The notes under the pieces were generated by a model. That model was not told the DNA's origin, ran no database searches, and was given only the letters and a program-made list of their open reading frames with translations. A stretch of 62,434 bases of DNA from a virus, in IMG/VR virus record IMGVR_UViG_3300042429_000522, positions 1 to 62,434 of that record. One strand, 5' to 3'. The translations under genes were made by a program, and so were the position numbers. Below are positions 7,300-14,114 of the stretch, in pieces. Numbering within the stretch: position 1 is the stretch's first letter; every line of letters begins with the position of its first letter.

Positions 7300-7709
7300 C
7301 CGTTGTATATCTCCCAGTCGAAAGCCAGTACATCAGCACTACCAAATGATGCCACCCGGCTGTAGTGCCGGTTCCCAGCACCATCAATGAGATACAAGCA
7401 TATCTTGCCATCAACGATTTGAAGGAACCAAGCGGCAGCGTGTCGGCGTACCGTCATGCCAGCCCGCAAGCGTTCAAGGGCGGAAGGAAAGCCACCGCCG
7501 GAAAGGTTCATCCGATGGGCTTCAATGCTCTTCAGCTGTTCTTCAGTCCGTTCTTTCAGCCACCGATTGACGGTTGTGTGTTGGAATCCTACAGCCCTTG
7601 CCGCTTCGTGGCATTTCATACCTTCAGCTACGAGGGTCTCGTATCGATCTAAAAGATGCTGTCGCTTTGCGCGGTTAGCAATCACCGATTCGTTTGGTCT
7701 ACCTGCCAT
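7296..7709 (-). CDS. HTH plus Tad2-like domain fusion, unit A
   Basis: This 137-residue protein has a helix-turn-helix over residues 10-55 (AARAVGFQHTTVNRWLKE). After a linker comes a DUF2829-like half (FPSALERLRAGMTVRRHAA near 75, closing ADVLAFDWEIYNG). The combination suggests a DNA-binding protein with a ligand-binding tail. Unit B has a counterpart at 40947-41378 whose C-terminal half matches (DGAGNRHHAGPAYFRGADVM) but whose N-terminal half differs. It is coupled to thyX by an ATGA overlap. No experimental function is known to me. Confidence 0.65.
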   Translation of the reverse strand: MAGRPNESVIANRAKRQHLLDRYETLVAEGMKCHEAARAVGFQHTTVNRWLKERTEEQLKSIEAHRMNLSGGGFPSALERLRAGMTVRRHAAAWFLQIVDGKICLYLIDGAGNRHYSRVASFGSADVLAFDWEIYNG

Positions 7710-7932
7710 TACTTATCTCCTTGGCATCATTTACTACCCGGTCGGCATACTCCCTGGAGCGTGTCACAAGGTAAGCGGCGTACCAGAGAACCTTTAGCCG
7801 GTCTTCTTCCGCCTGCCCTTTATGCTCCTGCCGCTGTAGGTATTTGAGAATAGAACCGCTGACGAAGTCGAGGTTCCAATCTTCGATTACCGCCAGCGCG
7901 TCAAGCTTGCCGACCGTGTAGTGGTTTCTCAC
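7699..7932 (-). CDS. DUF3310-like small protein, unit A
   Basis: This 77-residue protein carries the pattern ALAVIEDWNLDFVSGSILKY followed by LQRQEHKG and LKVLWYAAYL, typical of DUF3310 proteins (often labelled nucleotide-kinase-like in phage genomes, without proof). It lies directly after the SSB-like gene. The B homologue is 41627-41881. Confidence 0.7.
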   Translation of the reverse strand: MRNHYTVGKLDALAVIEDWNLDFVSGSILKYLQRQEHKGQAEEDRLKVLWYAAYLVTRSREYADRVVNDAKEISNGR

Positions 7933-8421
7933 CTATTCGTCAAACGGATCCGCGATGTCATCCGTTACCGGTACGGCTTTGCGTAGGGGCTTCGGTGGTG
8001 CAACCTTCACTGGCTTCACCGTTTCAACCACGTTGGTAAGTTCGCCGTTCATCTTCTGGCGTGTACCAACCACTACCTGCCATGGCTTGGCTTTGAGTGC
8101 CGGGAGGTCAAGGTTGCGGTATGCGTCTTGAGTCATACGCCCGACCATGCCATCAAGCAAAAGTGTCAGCTTGGCTTTGTCGTTGCCATAACTGGTTTTT
8201 GTGTACTGAACAAACCGGAAGGGTTGCCCATCATCATCGCCTACTTCGGTGGTCTCGAATACCCACTTTAGGTTTGGCTCCAACACGTTTGGATCATCAA
8301 ACGATTTGCTTTGTACGGCTTCAACGTCTACCAATGCACAGGCGTAAATGCCTGCCTCAGCTGTACTAAACTTTTTGCCACTTCCTTCACTGAAGGTCGT
8401 GTGCTGTGCAAAGAATCCCAT
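7933..8421 (-). CDS. SSB-like single-stranded DNA-binding protein, unit A
   Basis: This 162-residue protein begins MGFFAQHTTFSEGSGKKF. The middle is beta-rich and resembles phage OB-fold proteins, and the C-terminus is an acidic tip (DDIADPFDE) like that by which SSBs recruit partners. The start at 8421 is fixed by AAGGAG seven bases upstream. It lies in the replication block downstream of helicase, with its own promoter at 8474-8501. The SSB call rests on context and the acidic tail rather than a clear signature. Confidence 0.6.
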   Translation of the reverse strand: MGFFAQHTTFSEGSGKKFSTAEAGIYACALVDVEAVQSKSFDDPNVLEPNLKWVFETTEVGDDDGQPFRFVQYTKTSYGNDKAKLTLLLDGMVGRMTQDAYRNLDLPALKAKPWQVVVGTRQKMNGELTNVVETVKPVKVAPPKPLRKAVPVTDDIADPFDE

Positions 8422-8473
8422 TATCAAACTCCTTGGGCTACTGCCCGGTCGTTGGCACTATTGCCACACCAGT

Positions 8474-8501
8474 TATATACCCACTCAGTGGATATTGTCA
8501 A
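8474..8501 (-). promoter_or_regulatory. Promoter for SSB-like gene and downstream block, unit A
   Basis: Minus strand: TTGACA (8496-8501), a 16-nt spacer, TATATA (8474-8479). The same 16-nt arrangement (TTGCCA/TATATA) occurs in B at 43064-43091. It drives leftward transcription of SSB through terminase genes and is back to back with a rightward RNA promoter. Confidence 0.7.
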
Positions 8502-8517
8502 ACACTTATTTTCATCG

Positions 8518-8546
8518 GTACAAAGTTCCGACCCACTCCCTATAAT
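8518..8546 (+). promoter_or_regulatory. Promoter of the plus-strand structured RNA, unit A
   Basis: GTACAA, 17 nt, then a perfect TATAAT at 8541-8546. In B the same GTACAA-17-GATAAT arrangement is kept (43106-43134) while the spacer bases changed. The -35 is far from TTGACA, so a phage sigma or activator may be involved. Confidence 0.55.
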
Positions 8547-8550
8547 GGGC

Positions 8551-8657
8551 ATCAGTATGCCCGCCTAAGCGGGCGGTACTGATTGCCCATAGGGGGTTTT
8601 CAAAGGGGGATTTATCCTAACGGTACAAGAGTACAACTCTTAAGCGTACCGTTTTTT
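8551..8657 (+). ncRNA. Conserved structured noncoding RNA with terminator, unit A
   Basis: This is a 107-nt candidate transcript. The first hairpin pairs ATCAGTA with TACTGAT and encloses GCCCGC-CTAA-GCGGGC; in B the inner stem is GCCCTC/GAGGGC, a compensatory change. A purine-rich linker (AGGGGG, AAAGGGGGATTTATCCT) follows, and then a second hairpin, AACGGTAC/GTACCGTT with inner AAGAG/CTCTT, running into TTTT as an intrinsic terminator. No ORF of sense lies on this strand. It sits between the helicase and SSB-like genes. Role unknown: antisense or regulatory RNA, or a replication-origin transcript. Confidence 0.6.
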
Positions 8658-8669
8658 GTACCGATAGAT

Positions 8670-10046
8670 TTAGCCCACTTTTACCCAAGGACTACGAGCA
8701 TAATCCGGGTCAATCTTTCGTATCAAACCCATATCCCGCATCGAGTCCAGGAACTTCAAAGCCACCTGTTTATTGTTGCCAATCACCGCAGCTAAGGCAT
8801 TGCCAGACATCTTGTCATTCTGATCCAATGCGTTCAAAACACGCTCGATATATTGCTGTTCCCGCTCTGCTTCAGCACCGCCAACGCAGGGCTGTAAAAC
8901 GATAGAGCCATCCTCACGGGTAACAATCTTATATGACACTTCTACAAAGTCTTCCTCACCAATATGGCGCTGCTTAGTTGTCTTCATGGTGTAGATGCCG
9001 TCTTTGTTTTCAACCGTGGCCACAAGGTCAGCCTGTGCCGCAATCTCCCCCGCACCGCGCATAGCCTCATGAGCCACAGGGCCGGCGTGTATGCCCTTCT
9101 TGTGATGGTGTAGGGCAACTATAGCCGCGCCTGATTCATTGATGCCTTTCATCTGATCGTAGAGTTTAGCCATGTCGGTGTTTGAGTTTTCATCGTAGCC
9201 ATGAACGCGCACAAAGGTATCAAGGACAACGATGGATATCTCATGCTCTTTCACGTATGCAACGATGTCGGCTAAGTGTTCCGGGTTGTCAAGTTTCACC
9301 ATTTGCTTTTGCATGATGTGAACATTCTCTGCACCGTTAGCGCAGAGCTGGAAGAATCGTTGCCAGAAGCGCCCGATACCCATTTCCTCATTGATGTATA
9401 AAACCTTGCACTTTGTCGCTGGTAGGCTTCCCATCCATAGTGAACCATCAGAGCAAGCCCGCACAAGGTCTACAGCAATCCAAGATTTGCCTCCTCCTGG
9501 CGGTGCGGTAATGAAGTGCATACCGCCACGGGTGATGAAGTTTTCAACCAACCATTGGGCATCATCAGCGAGTGCGGCAGCATCGCAAAACTGTTGCCAG
9601 TTCATGAACTCCAGTTTCCGCTTAGGTGGAATCTTTGCGGCGAGCTGCTCCCGGAGCATTGCCGGGGTTAGCGGTTCCCGGTCGGACTCTGGCCAGTCAG
9701 ACCAAGCCCGCCCGGCTTTGAAGGCTACGTCTGCCTCATCCATCGGCGGATCACACCACTGCAGATTCCAAGCAAGCGCCGCCGGGTACGCTGAATCATA
9801 ATCGATGCCGGTAGAGCGGAGGTATCCGATATAAGCCGTTAGAGCGTTATCCCGCCCACCGTAAGGGCCGCCGCCCTCTGGATGCCGCGTATAAAGTTTC
9901 GCCATCGTGCCATCACCGGACGGCTCACCCGGTTCCCGTTGCTTACGCTCCGGCTTAGGGTCGGGAAAGTCCGGGATGTCCCAGATAGATGTGATTTTAG
10001 GATCCAAAGTAATACTCCATAATTTCCGGCAGGTCGGCACGGACAA
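8670..10046 (-). CDS. RepA-like replicative helicase/ATPase with PriCT-like N-terminus, unit A
   Basis: This is a 458-residue replication ATPase. Residues 65-130 resemble a primase C-terminal helical domain (GGRDNALTAYIGYLRSTG, then CDPPMDEADV). The AAA/RecA-like core follows, with Walker A APPGGGKSW (181-189), Walker B VVLDTF (D276) and the RepA-type ALHHHKKG loop (311-318). The last 80 residues form a winged-helix-like tail. It probably unwinds DNA at the phage fork together with the AEP primase. Translation starts at a TTG inside the primase gene (50-nt overlap), the same in B, so the two are coupled. Confidence 0.85.
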   Translation of the reverse strand: MSVPTCRKLWSITLDPKITSIWDIPDFPDPKPERKQREPGEPSGDGTMAKLYTRHPEGGGPYGGRDNALTAYIGYLRSTGIDYDSAYPAALAWNLQWCDPPMDEADVAFKAGRAWSDWPESDREPLTPAMLREQLAAKIPPKRKLEFMNWQQFCDAAALADDAQWLVENFITRGGMHFITAPPGGGKSWIAVDLVRACSDGSLWMGSLPATKCKVLYINEEMGIGRFWQRFFQLCANGAENVHIMQKQMVKLDNPEHLADIVAYVKEHEISIVVLDTFVRVHGYDENSNTDMAKLYDQMKGINESGAAIVALHHHKKGIHAGPVAHEAMRGAGEIAAQADLVATVENKDGIYTMKTTKQRHIGEEDFVEVSYKIVTREDGSIVLQPCVGGAEAEREQQYIERVLNALDQNDKMSGNALAAVIGNNKQVALKFLDSMRDMGLIRKIDPDYARSPWVKVG

Positions 10047-10866
10047 TGTCTAATCGATATTCCCAAGCGGCGTTGCTTTCAAACGCTTGACAGGCTTCCT
10101 CAGCTTCAAGGAAGAACACATCCAGTAGGTCGGTTATCCTACCGCTTGCATGGCGGATGCGGGGTACCGCTCTGCCGAGCTGCCCTTGCTTTGCGGAAGC
10201 CAGCAGGGCATCTAACCTGCCATCTTTTAGGTGCCGAACAATCAAGGATTCCTTGTGGGTTGGACGCATAGCCCCGCCCTTGAGCAACGTTACCGCCTTG
10301 GGTTCATCGGGATTCTTCCAGTTCAACGTACCGGGGATACGCATGATGCGATCAACATTACCTACCGGGTCAGTGCCTAGAATAATGCTGTTTTGCCAAG
10401 AGCGTATCTTTGCCTCAATGGCTGTACGGTCTTTGGTGTTGCGGCAGTTGGCAACCGCAGGGAGCATGACGTACCCGTGCCACCCATTGCCGGTGTGAAT
10501 CACGATGTCGCAGCCGTCAAGTAAATCTTGACTACTGCCGGGTACCTTAGCATCAAGGTCAATCCAAACGGAACCGACCTGCTCGATGCTATCCTTACCG
10601 AGCTTACGCCCTGGACCCGGAGGTGCAATCCTTGGGCATACCCCGCAGTACACATCGTAACCACGCATTGCAAGGCTCATGATGTGCTGGGTTAGGGCTT
10701 GCCCTTCTTCACCCTTTAGGCAATGTGGCAGCCTGTAGGTGGTTCTGTTAGCGTGGGGCTTGACCTTAGATAAAGGTCTGATCTCAATGAAGCCGTCAGA
10801 GTACGGCTTGAATAGATGCCGGAGAAAGGCGATAGCCTGACCCGCATCCGTGGCAGGGAGTGCCAT
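9997..10866 (-). CDS. Archaeo-eukaryotic-type primase (prim-pol), unit A
   Basis: This 289-residue primase of the AEP superfamily has the catalytic pair DLD in WIDLDAK (103-105), the HTGNGWHGY motif (124-132) standing for the sxH motif, and RIPGTLNWKNP, common to RepB-like phage primases. It makes primers, possibly acting as a polymerase, for the helicase encoded next. The start MALPATD at 10866 lies directly after a structured leader in which the region before the ATG is base-paired. The family is often found as a primase-helicase fusion; here the two halves are separate overlapping genes. Confidence 0.85.
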   Translation of the reverse strand: MALPATDAGQAIAFLRHLFKPYSDGFIEIRPLSKVKPHANRTTYRLPHCLKGEEGQALTQHIMSLAMRGYDVYCGVCPRIAPPGPGRKLGKDSIEQVGSVWIDLDAKVPGSSQDLLDGCDIVIHTGNGWHGYVMLPAVANCRNTKDRTAIEAKIRSWQNSIILGTDPVGNVDRIMRIPGTLNWKNPDEPKAVTLLKGGAMRPTHKESLIVRHLKDGRLDALLASAKQGQLGRAVPRIRHASGRITDLLDVFFLEAEEACQAFESNAAWEYRLDIVRADLPEIMEYYFGS

Positions 10867-10963
10867 GGGGTTACCTAATTTCCTGTGTATTACCTTCCGT
10901 GGAACCCTCGGTAGCTACTCCGAGGGTGGACAAAGTCCATAACCACAGGAAAGGTTACCCACA
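10867..10963 (-). promoter_or_regulatory. Structured 5' leader of the primase gene, unit A
   Basis: On the minus strand an outer 9-bp stem (CACAGGAAA at 10879-10887 with TTTCCTGTG at 10944-10952) encloses three hairpins: TGGAC-TTT-GTCCA, ACCCTCGG/CCGAGGGT with an 8-nt loop, and TTCC/GGAA. The bases just upstream of the ATG (AGGTAACC) can pair with GGTAACC at the 5' side, hiding the ribosome-binding region. B keeps the fold with different bases. A TATAAT overlapping the previous stop codon may be its -10. Confidence 0.6.
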
Positions 10964-11323
10964 TTATACATCAAAAGGAAAACCAACATGATCGGCTATC
11001 GCCTTGGCGGCATCGTGCCAAGAGTAGGCAACCACAAAAGTGTAGCCGTGCGGCTGGAGCGCATCCCGGAAGGATACCTGCCCCGGTGTAAGCCGACCTT
11101 TACCGGCCTTCATTTCGATGAACAGACCGGGAGTGGGAACCGGTAGAAAGATATCCCACACGCCCGCCCGTACTCCCATGGCCTTGAACTTTGCAGCTGT
11201 ACGCGGGTCACGGTAGCCACCGTTAGGGCAATGGTAGATGGTAGCAAGCTCAGGATGTTTAGCCGACATTAGGCGCACCCAAGTTATCAGGGCTATCTGC
11301 TCGCGGTCTTCAAGGTGCTTCAA
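10964..11323 (-). CDS. VRR-NUC domain nuclease, unit A
   Basis: This is a 119-residue stand-alone VRR-NUC endonuclease. The active-site pattern is D57 in GVWDIFLP, E70-M-K72 in LFIEMKAG, and Q82 in LTPGQ. Proteins of this family cleave branched DNA such as Holliday junctions or flaps and are common near phage replication genes. It is encoded between sigma factor and primase, with a 4-nt overlap to the sigma gene. Confidence 0.92.
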   Translation of the reverse strand: MKHLEDREQIALITWVRLMSAKHPELATIYHCPNGGYRDPRTAAKFKAMGVRAGVWDIFLPVPTPGLFIEMKAGKGRLTPGQVSFRDALQPHGYTFVVAYSWHDAAKAIADHVGFPFDV

Positions 11324-12153
11324 GTCAAATCCTCAACTTCGTACCGTCCCCGGATGGTTGCTAGGGCTGTCTCTATCTGCGCTTCAATGACGCTTACGGG
11401 AGTCTTGTACCGGCTGGCTATTGTCCGCAGGGTCTCCGGCTTACTACCATCCAAACCAAAGCGCCTCACAAGCAAATAGCGGGAATCGTCATCTAGGCTT
11501 AGCAAAGCATCACCAAGCCTATCTGCCCATGTATCTGCGATGTACGCCTCTTCGGGGCTTGTGGAGGCTCCTAGCACCCTGCAATCTTCATAGACTAACC
11601 CATCCGTGCCAGACACCGGGACATTGATACTAACCGGCTGTACTTGTTGGGAGTCCCTGGCGATGCCTATCATCGTAACCGATAGCCCGGTATAGATTGA
11701 TAGCTCCTCATCGGTTGGAGGTATGCCGTGCTGGTGGAGGTGTTGATCGTGTGCCTTGCGGATGCGTAGCCATTTGTAGATTGTGTGCTCGGATACCCGT
11801 ATGGTCTTGCTTTGGGTTGACTGATAACGGCGGTACTTTTGAATAATCCACTTCATTGCAAAGGTGCTGAATCTTAGCCCCCGGCTGGAATCCCACCGTT
11901 GTATGGCGATAATCAAGCCCTGAAGGCAAAACGCTACAGCATCTTCAAAGTCATCTTGCTTGTGTATCTGCTTGGCCATCTCTTTGCATAGGCCGGTGTT
12001 ACGGTGAACCATTTCCGCCATGCACTCTTTAGGCATGATGCCCGCTGCCCATGCTTGGTGTAGTAAGACCATCTCCTCGTGAGACAGTAAACGCTCCGGT
12101 GCCTTGGATAAAGCCCGGAGCGTCTGCCGTACAACGGATCTACTTGGTATCAA
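11320..12153 (-). CDS. Phage sigma-70 family factor, unit A
   Basis: This 277-residue protein has sigma region 2 (about 75-125, GLIIAIQRWDSSRGLRFSTF then WIIQKYRR), region 3 (about 140-190, PTDEELSIYTGLSV) and region 4 (about 225-275, LDDDSRYLLVRRFGLDG then an HTH). It is likely to redirect host RNA polymerase to phage promoters such as the TGTGGGATACT late elements. The start is a TTG at 12153 overlapping the upstream stop as TTGA, the same coupling as in B. Confidence 0.85.
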   Translation of the reverse strand: MIPSRSVVRQTLRALSKAPERLLSHEEMVLLHQAWAAGIMPKECMAEMVHRNTGLCKEMAKQIHKQDDFEDAVAFCLQGLIIAIQRWDSSRGLRFSTFAMKWIIQKYRRYQSTQSKTIRVSEHTIYKWLRIRKAHDQHLHQHGIPPTDEELSIYTGLSVTMIGIARDSQQVQPVSINVPVSGTDGLVYEDCRVLGASTSPEEAYIADTWADRLGDALLSLDDDSRYLLVRRFGLDGSKPETLRTIASRYKTPVSVIEAQIETALATIRGRYEVEDLT

Positions 12154-12497
12154 CTAAAGTCCATTTGTAGCTGCACTTCAACAGTTTCCAAAATGGAAAC
12201 AGTTGAGGTTATGTCTTCGATTTTCTCTAGATAAAAACGCCCATCAATGCATTTACCATCGGCCAACATATACGAATGCCAAAATCGCGTATCCTGCGTA
12301 TGCTTGCCCCTGACTGGTTGGCATTCAATGTGGTAATGCTCCGGCAATGGTTTTACTCCCAGTTGATTGATCTGTGCCAAGATATGAGTACAGGTACAAG
12401 GCCCATCAATGTCCACGATAACACCGACTGGCCCATGCTTGTGTTTGTAGAAGTCATCCCAGCACTGGAATACCGCTCCAAGCTTCATCCACGTCAT
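12150..12497 (-). CDS. Hypothetical protein, unit A only
   Basis: This 115-residue protein begins MTWMKLGAVFQCWDDFYKH, with several Cys and His (CTCTHILAQ, HYHIECQPV) that could bind metal, though no known spacing is evident. It is coupled by 4-nt overlaps to both neighbours. B has no equivalent; there the zinc-ribbon gene adjoins the sigma gene directly. I do not recognise it. Confidence 0.65.
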   Translation of the reverse strand: MTWMKLGAVFQCWDDFYKHKHGPVGVIVDIDGPCTCTHILAQINQLGVKPLPEHYHIECQPVRGKHTQDTRFWHSYMLADGKCIDGRFYLEKIEDITSTVSILETVEVQLQMDFS

Positions 12498-12937
12498 GCC
12501 ACCACCTCAAACTTCCACGTCTCGTAAGCTTTTTCAGGGATTGTAATCTCTGTTGTTTTGTACCAATCACCAGACGTAAGTTGCTTGCGATATTCCAGCA
12601 ACCTTCCACCTTCTAAGCGATACCGATAAAGCATGGAGCCTTGGGGACGAATCATACATCCCGCTACAAGTTTAGCCATTGCCTCGTTCCAATCAAAGCA
12701 TGGCAAGTCTGTACGGTTGCGCTCGTTGAGTAGCGGCCCATCATACGGATACGGTTCATCCATAATGATGTTCCATAGATCAGCATCCTTTTCAAGCCAC
12801 CGGCTAACGTTCTGCCAATACAACCCGGCTATGTCATAACAGGCATCGTACTTTGATTCACCGGCTTTGACTCGCTCAGCTACACGGCTTAGAATCTCAG
12901 CCTTTTCAGGCTTAGTTAGGAATCTACGCCGTTGCAT
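12494..12937 (-). CDS. HTH plus Tad2-like domain fusion, unit A only
   Basis: In this 147-residue protein, residues 5-55 form a helix-turn-helix (EKAEILSRVAERVKAGESKY then YWQNVSRWLEKD). Residues 80-147 follow the DUF2829 pattern: FDWNEAMAKLVAGCMIRP at the start and ETWKFEVV at the end. The layout is the same as in the product of 7296-7709, with little sequence identity. It lies in an A-specific insertion with 12150-12497, which suggests acquisition as a pair. Confidence 0.55.
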   Translation of the reverse strand: MQRRRFLTKPEKAEILSRVAERVKAGESKYDACYDIAGLYWQNVSRWLEKDADLWNIIMDEPYPYDGPLLNERNRTDLPCFDWNEAMAKLVAGCMIRPQGSMLYRYRLEGGRLLEYRKQLTSGDWYKTTEITIPEKAYETWKFEVVA

Positions 12938-13245
12938 TACTTCACACCCTGCGCCTTAAGTGCCGCTGGCTTTGTCTGATACTCGTACCGCATGGCATCG
13001 CGGGTAGCAGATACCAGCGCAAGGAACAGCATAACGGCTACCGCAGTAATCACACCTGCACGGATGGAATCCCGCACGGCCCGCTTCCGTCCAAGGTATG
13101 CAGACCGGTTAGCCTCCAGCGCATAGTGCCGATCCCTGAGCTTCTGCGCTTGCTCCTGCTGGTCTTGCCACTCGGATACACGGCAAGCCGTACAGGTCTT
13201 GTCAAAATCGATTACTTCGCTTCCACACTCTATGCATCGTCGCAT
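12937..13245 (-). CDS. Zinc-ribbon, coiled-coil, membrane-anchored protein, unit A
   Basis: This 102-residue protein has an N-terminal four-Cys zinc ribbon (CIECGSEV, CTACR at residues 4-22), a charged helical segment (QDQQEQAQKLRDRHYALEAN) and one transmembrane helix (AGVITAVAVMLFLALVSA, about 65-82) with a short basic tail. It is conserved in B. Its place between repressor and sigma genes suggests a role early after infection, but no function is known. The ribosome-binding site is AGGGAGATAA. Confidence 0.8.
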   Translation of the reverse strand: MRRCIECGSEVIDFDKTCTACRVSEWQDQQEQAQKLRDRHYALEANRSAYLGRKRAVRDSIRAGVITAVAVMLFLALVSATRDAMRYEYQTKPAALKAQGVK

Positions 13246-13264
13246 TTTCTTATCTCCCTAATCC

Positions 13265-13489
13265 TTATTCACCCGGTTGCTCTGGTGCTTCCGGTGCCTT
13301 GCCCTTGCGCAGGGTTCTACGCATCAATAACTGCTTGCTCAGTTCCGCAGGATCCATGTCCATCGCTTCAGCGAGAGCAATCAGGCTTGTATCTGATGGC
13401 GCTTTTTTACCGGTCATATAGTCACTGATGCGTGGCTGCTTGAAACCAGTACGCCGAGACAGTTCGTTTTGTGTCAATCCTCTAATCAT
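13265..13489 (-). CDS. Cro/CI-type (XRE) repressor, unit A
   Basis: This 74-residue protein is almost entirely a lambda-type HTH: LTQNELSRRTGFKQPRISDY is the turn and recognition helix, followed by MTGKKAPSDTSLIALAEAMD. No oligomerisation or cleavage domain follows, so it resembles Cro more than CI. It is divergent from the early plus operon, whose promoter it probably controls. No Shine-Dalgarno of normal spacing is present; a TATATA box ends 6 nt before the ATG, so the mRNA may be leaderless. Confidence 0.88.
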   Translation of the reverse strand: MIRGLTQNELSRRTGFKQPRISDYMTGKKAPSDTSLIALAEAMDMDPAELSKQLLMRRTLRKGKAPEAPEQPGE

Positions 13490-13495
13490 GCTCCA

Positions 13496-13526
13496 TATAT
13501 ACCACAGGAATATATTATTGTGTCAA
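13496..13526 (-). promoter_or_regulatory. Repressor promoter, unit A
   Basis: Minus strand: TTGACA (13521-13526), 19 nt, TGTGG then TATATA (13496-13501), 6 nt, ATG. The TGTGG-box-6-ATG geometry is the same as at the late structural genes. It overlaps the rightward promoter region, so repressor or polymerase competition is expected. Confidence 0.6.
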
Positions 13527-13530
13527 GGGT

Positions 13531-13559
13531 TTGACATATACACTTACTGGATATATTAT
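13531..13559 (+). promoter_or_regulatory. Early rightward promoter, unit A
   Basis: TTGACA (13531-13536), 17-nt spacer, TATTAT (13554-13559): a near-consensus housekeeping promoter. A GTACC-AAGG-GGTAC inverted repeat (13566-13579) follows and is kept exactly in B, just before the GGGAGATAA ribosome-binding site, so it may be an mRNA 5' hairpin or an operator. Confidence 0.8.
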
Positions 13560-13592
13560 TGATGTGTACCAAGGGGTACGGGAGATAAGACA

Positions 13593-13826
13593 ATGGACAG
13601 ACAGTTTGAACTCAAGGGTTGGGTTGCAATTTATCGGCGATATCAGAGCTATGGTTTATACGAATCAGTTGATGATGCAATAAGTGCGGGCGTTCAACAG
13701 TTCAAAAACAATGGTGCTTCATTTGATGTATTTGAAGGATCTAACAAGATGGCTTCGGTGCGTTATCAAAGAGAAGTAGTCACGAGCCGGATTCCTGAAT
13801 GGATTCCTACTATAGTTCGGTTTTAA
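13593..13826 (+). CDS. Early hypothetical protein, unit A only
   Basis: This 77-residue basic-to-neutral protein begins MDRQFELKGWVAIYRRYQSY. It is the first gene after the early promoter, with a GGGAGATAAGACA ribosome-binding site. There is no recognisable domain, and the gene in the same position in B is unrelated. Early position suggests host-takeover or anti-defence cargo, which is inference from location only. Confidence 0.65.
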   Translation: MDRQFELKGWVAIYRRYQSYGLYESVDDAISAGVQQFKNNGASFDVFEGSNKMASVRYQREVVTSRIPEWIPTIVRF

Positions 13827-13833
13827 GTTGCAA

Positions 13834-13851
13834 TGCCCCCGTAAGGGGGCA
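13834..13851 (+). promoter_or_regulatory. Intercistronic hairpin before a GGAGATAA ribosome-binding site, unit A
   Basis: TGCCCCC, loop GTAA, GGGGGCA, followed at once by AGGAGATAAGAG and ATG. There is no U-tract, so it is not a normal terminator. An equivalent hairpin (GCCCCC-GAAA-GGGGGC) occupies the same place in B. It probably acts as an mRNA stability or processing element. Confidence 0.65.
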
Positions 13852-13863
13852 AGGAGATAAGAG

Positions 13864-14112
13864 ATGAAGACATCAGCAATCGCAACAGTCAAGTGGGCAA
13901 TCGAAGAAGGCATGGGCCTTCAGCTCAGCAGTCCTTCAGGCTTGCACGATATCGACCTTGACGAAGCCATTGACGCAATCAACGAGTGTGAAGACGAAGA
14001 TATCCGGGTAGAAGATGATGTGGTCATCTTTGGCATGGGCGATGTCTGCATCAAGATTGCAGATCCAGATGACTACAACGCTGATGCATCCAACCACGTA
14101 ACGGGAGAATAA
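13864..14112 (+). CDS. Early acidic hypothetical protein, unit A
   Basis: This 82-residue, very acidic protein (ECEDEDIRVEDDVVIFGMGD in the middle, about residues 40-60) begins MKTSAIATVKWAIEEGMG. The composition resembles DNA-mimic or inhibitor proteins of phages, but no family is recognised. Good AAGGAGATAAGAG ribosome-binding site. Confidence 0.65.
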   Translation: MKTSAIATVKWAIEEGMGLQLSSPSGLHDIDLDEAIDAINECEDEDIRVEDDVVIFGMGDVCIKIADPDDYNADASNHVTGE

Positions 14113-14114
14113 GA

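Noticed and set aside
10867-10963. Primase leader as a tRNA-like molecule
   Set aside because: Three hairpins in an outer stem resemble a cloverleaf, but there is no T-loop motif, the arm lengths are wrong and there is no CCA end.
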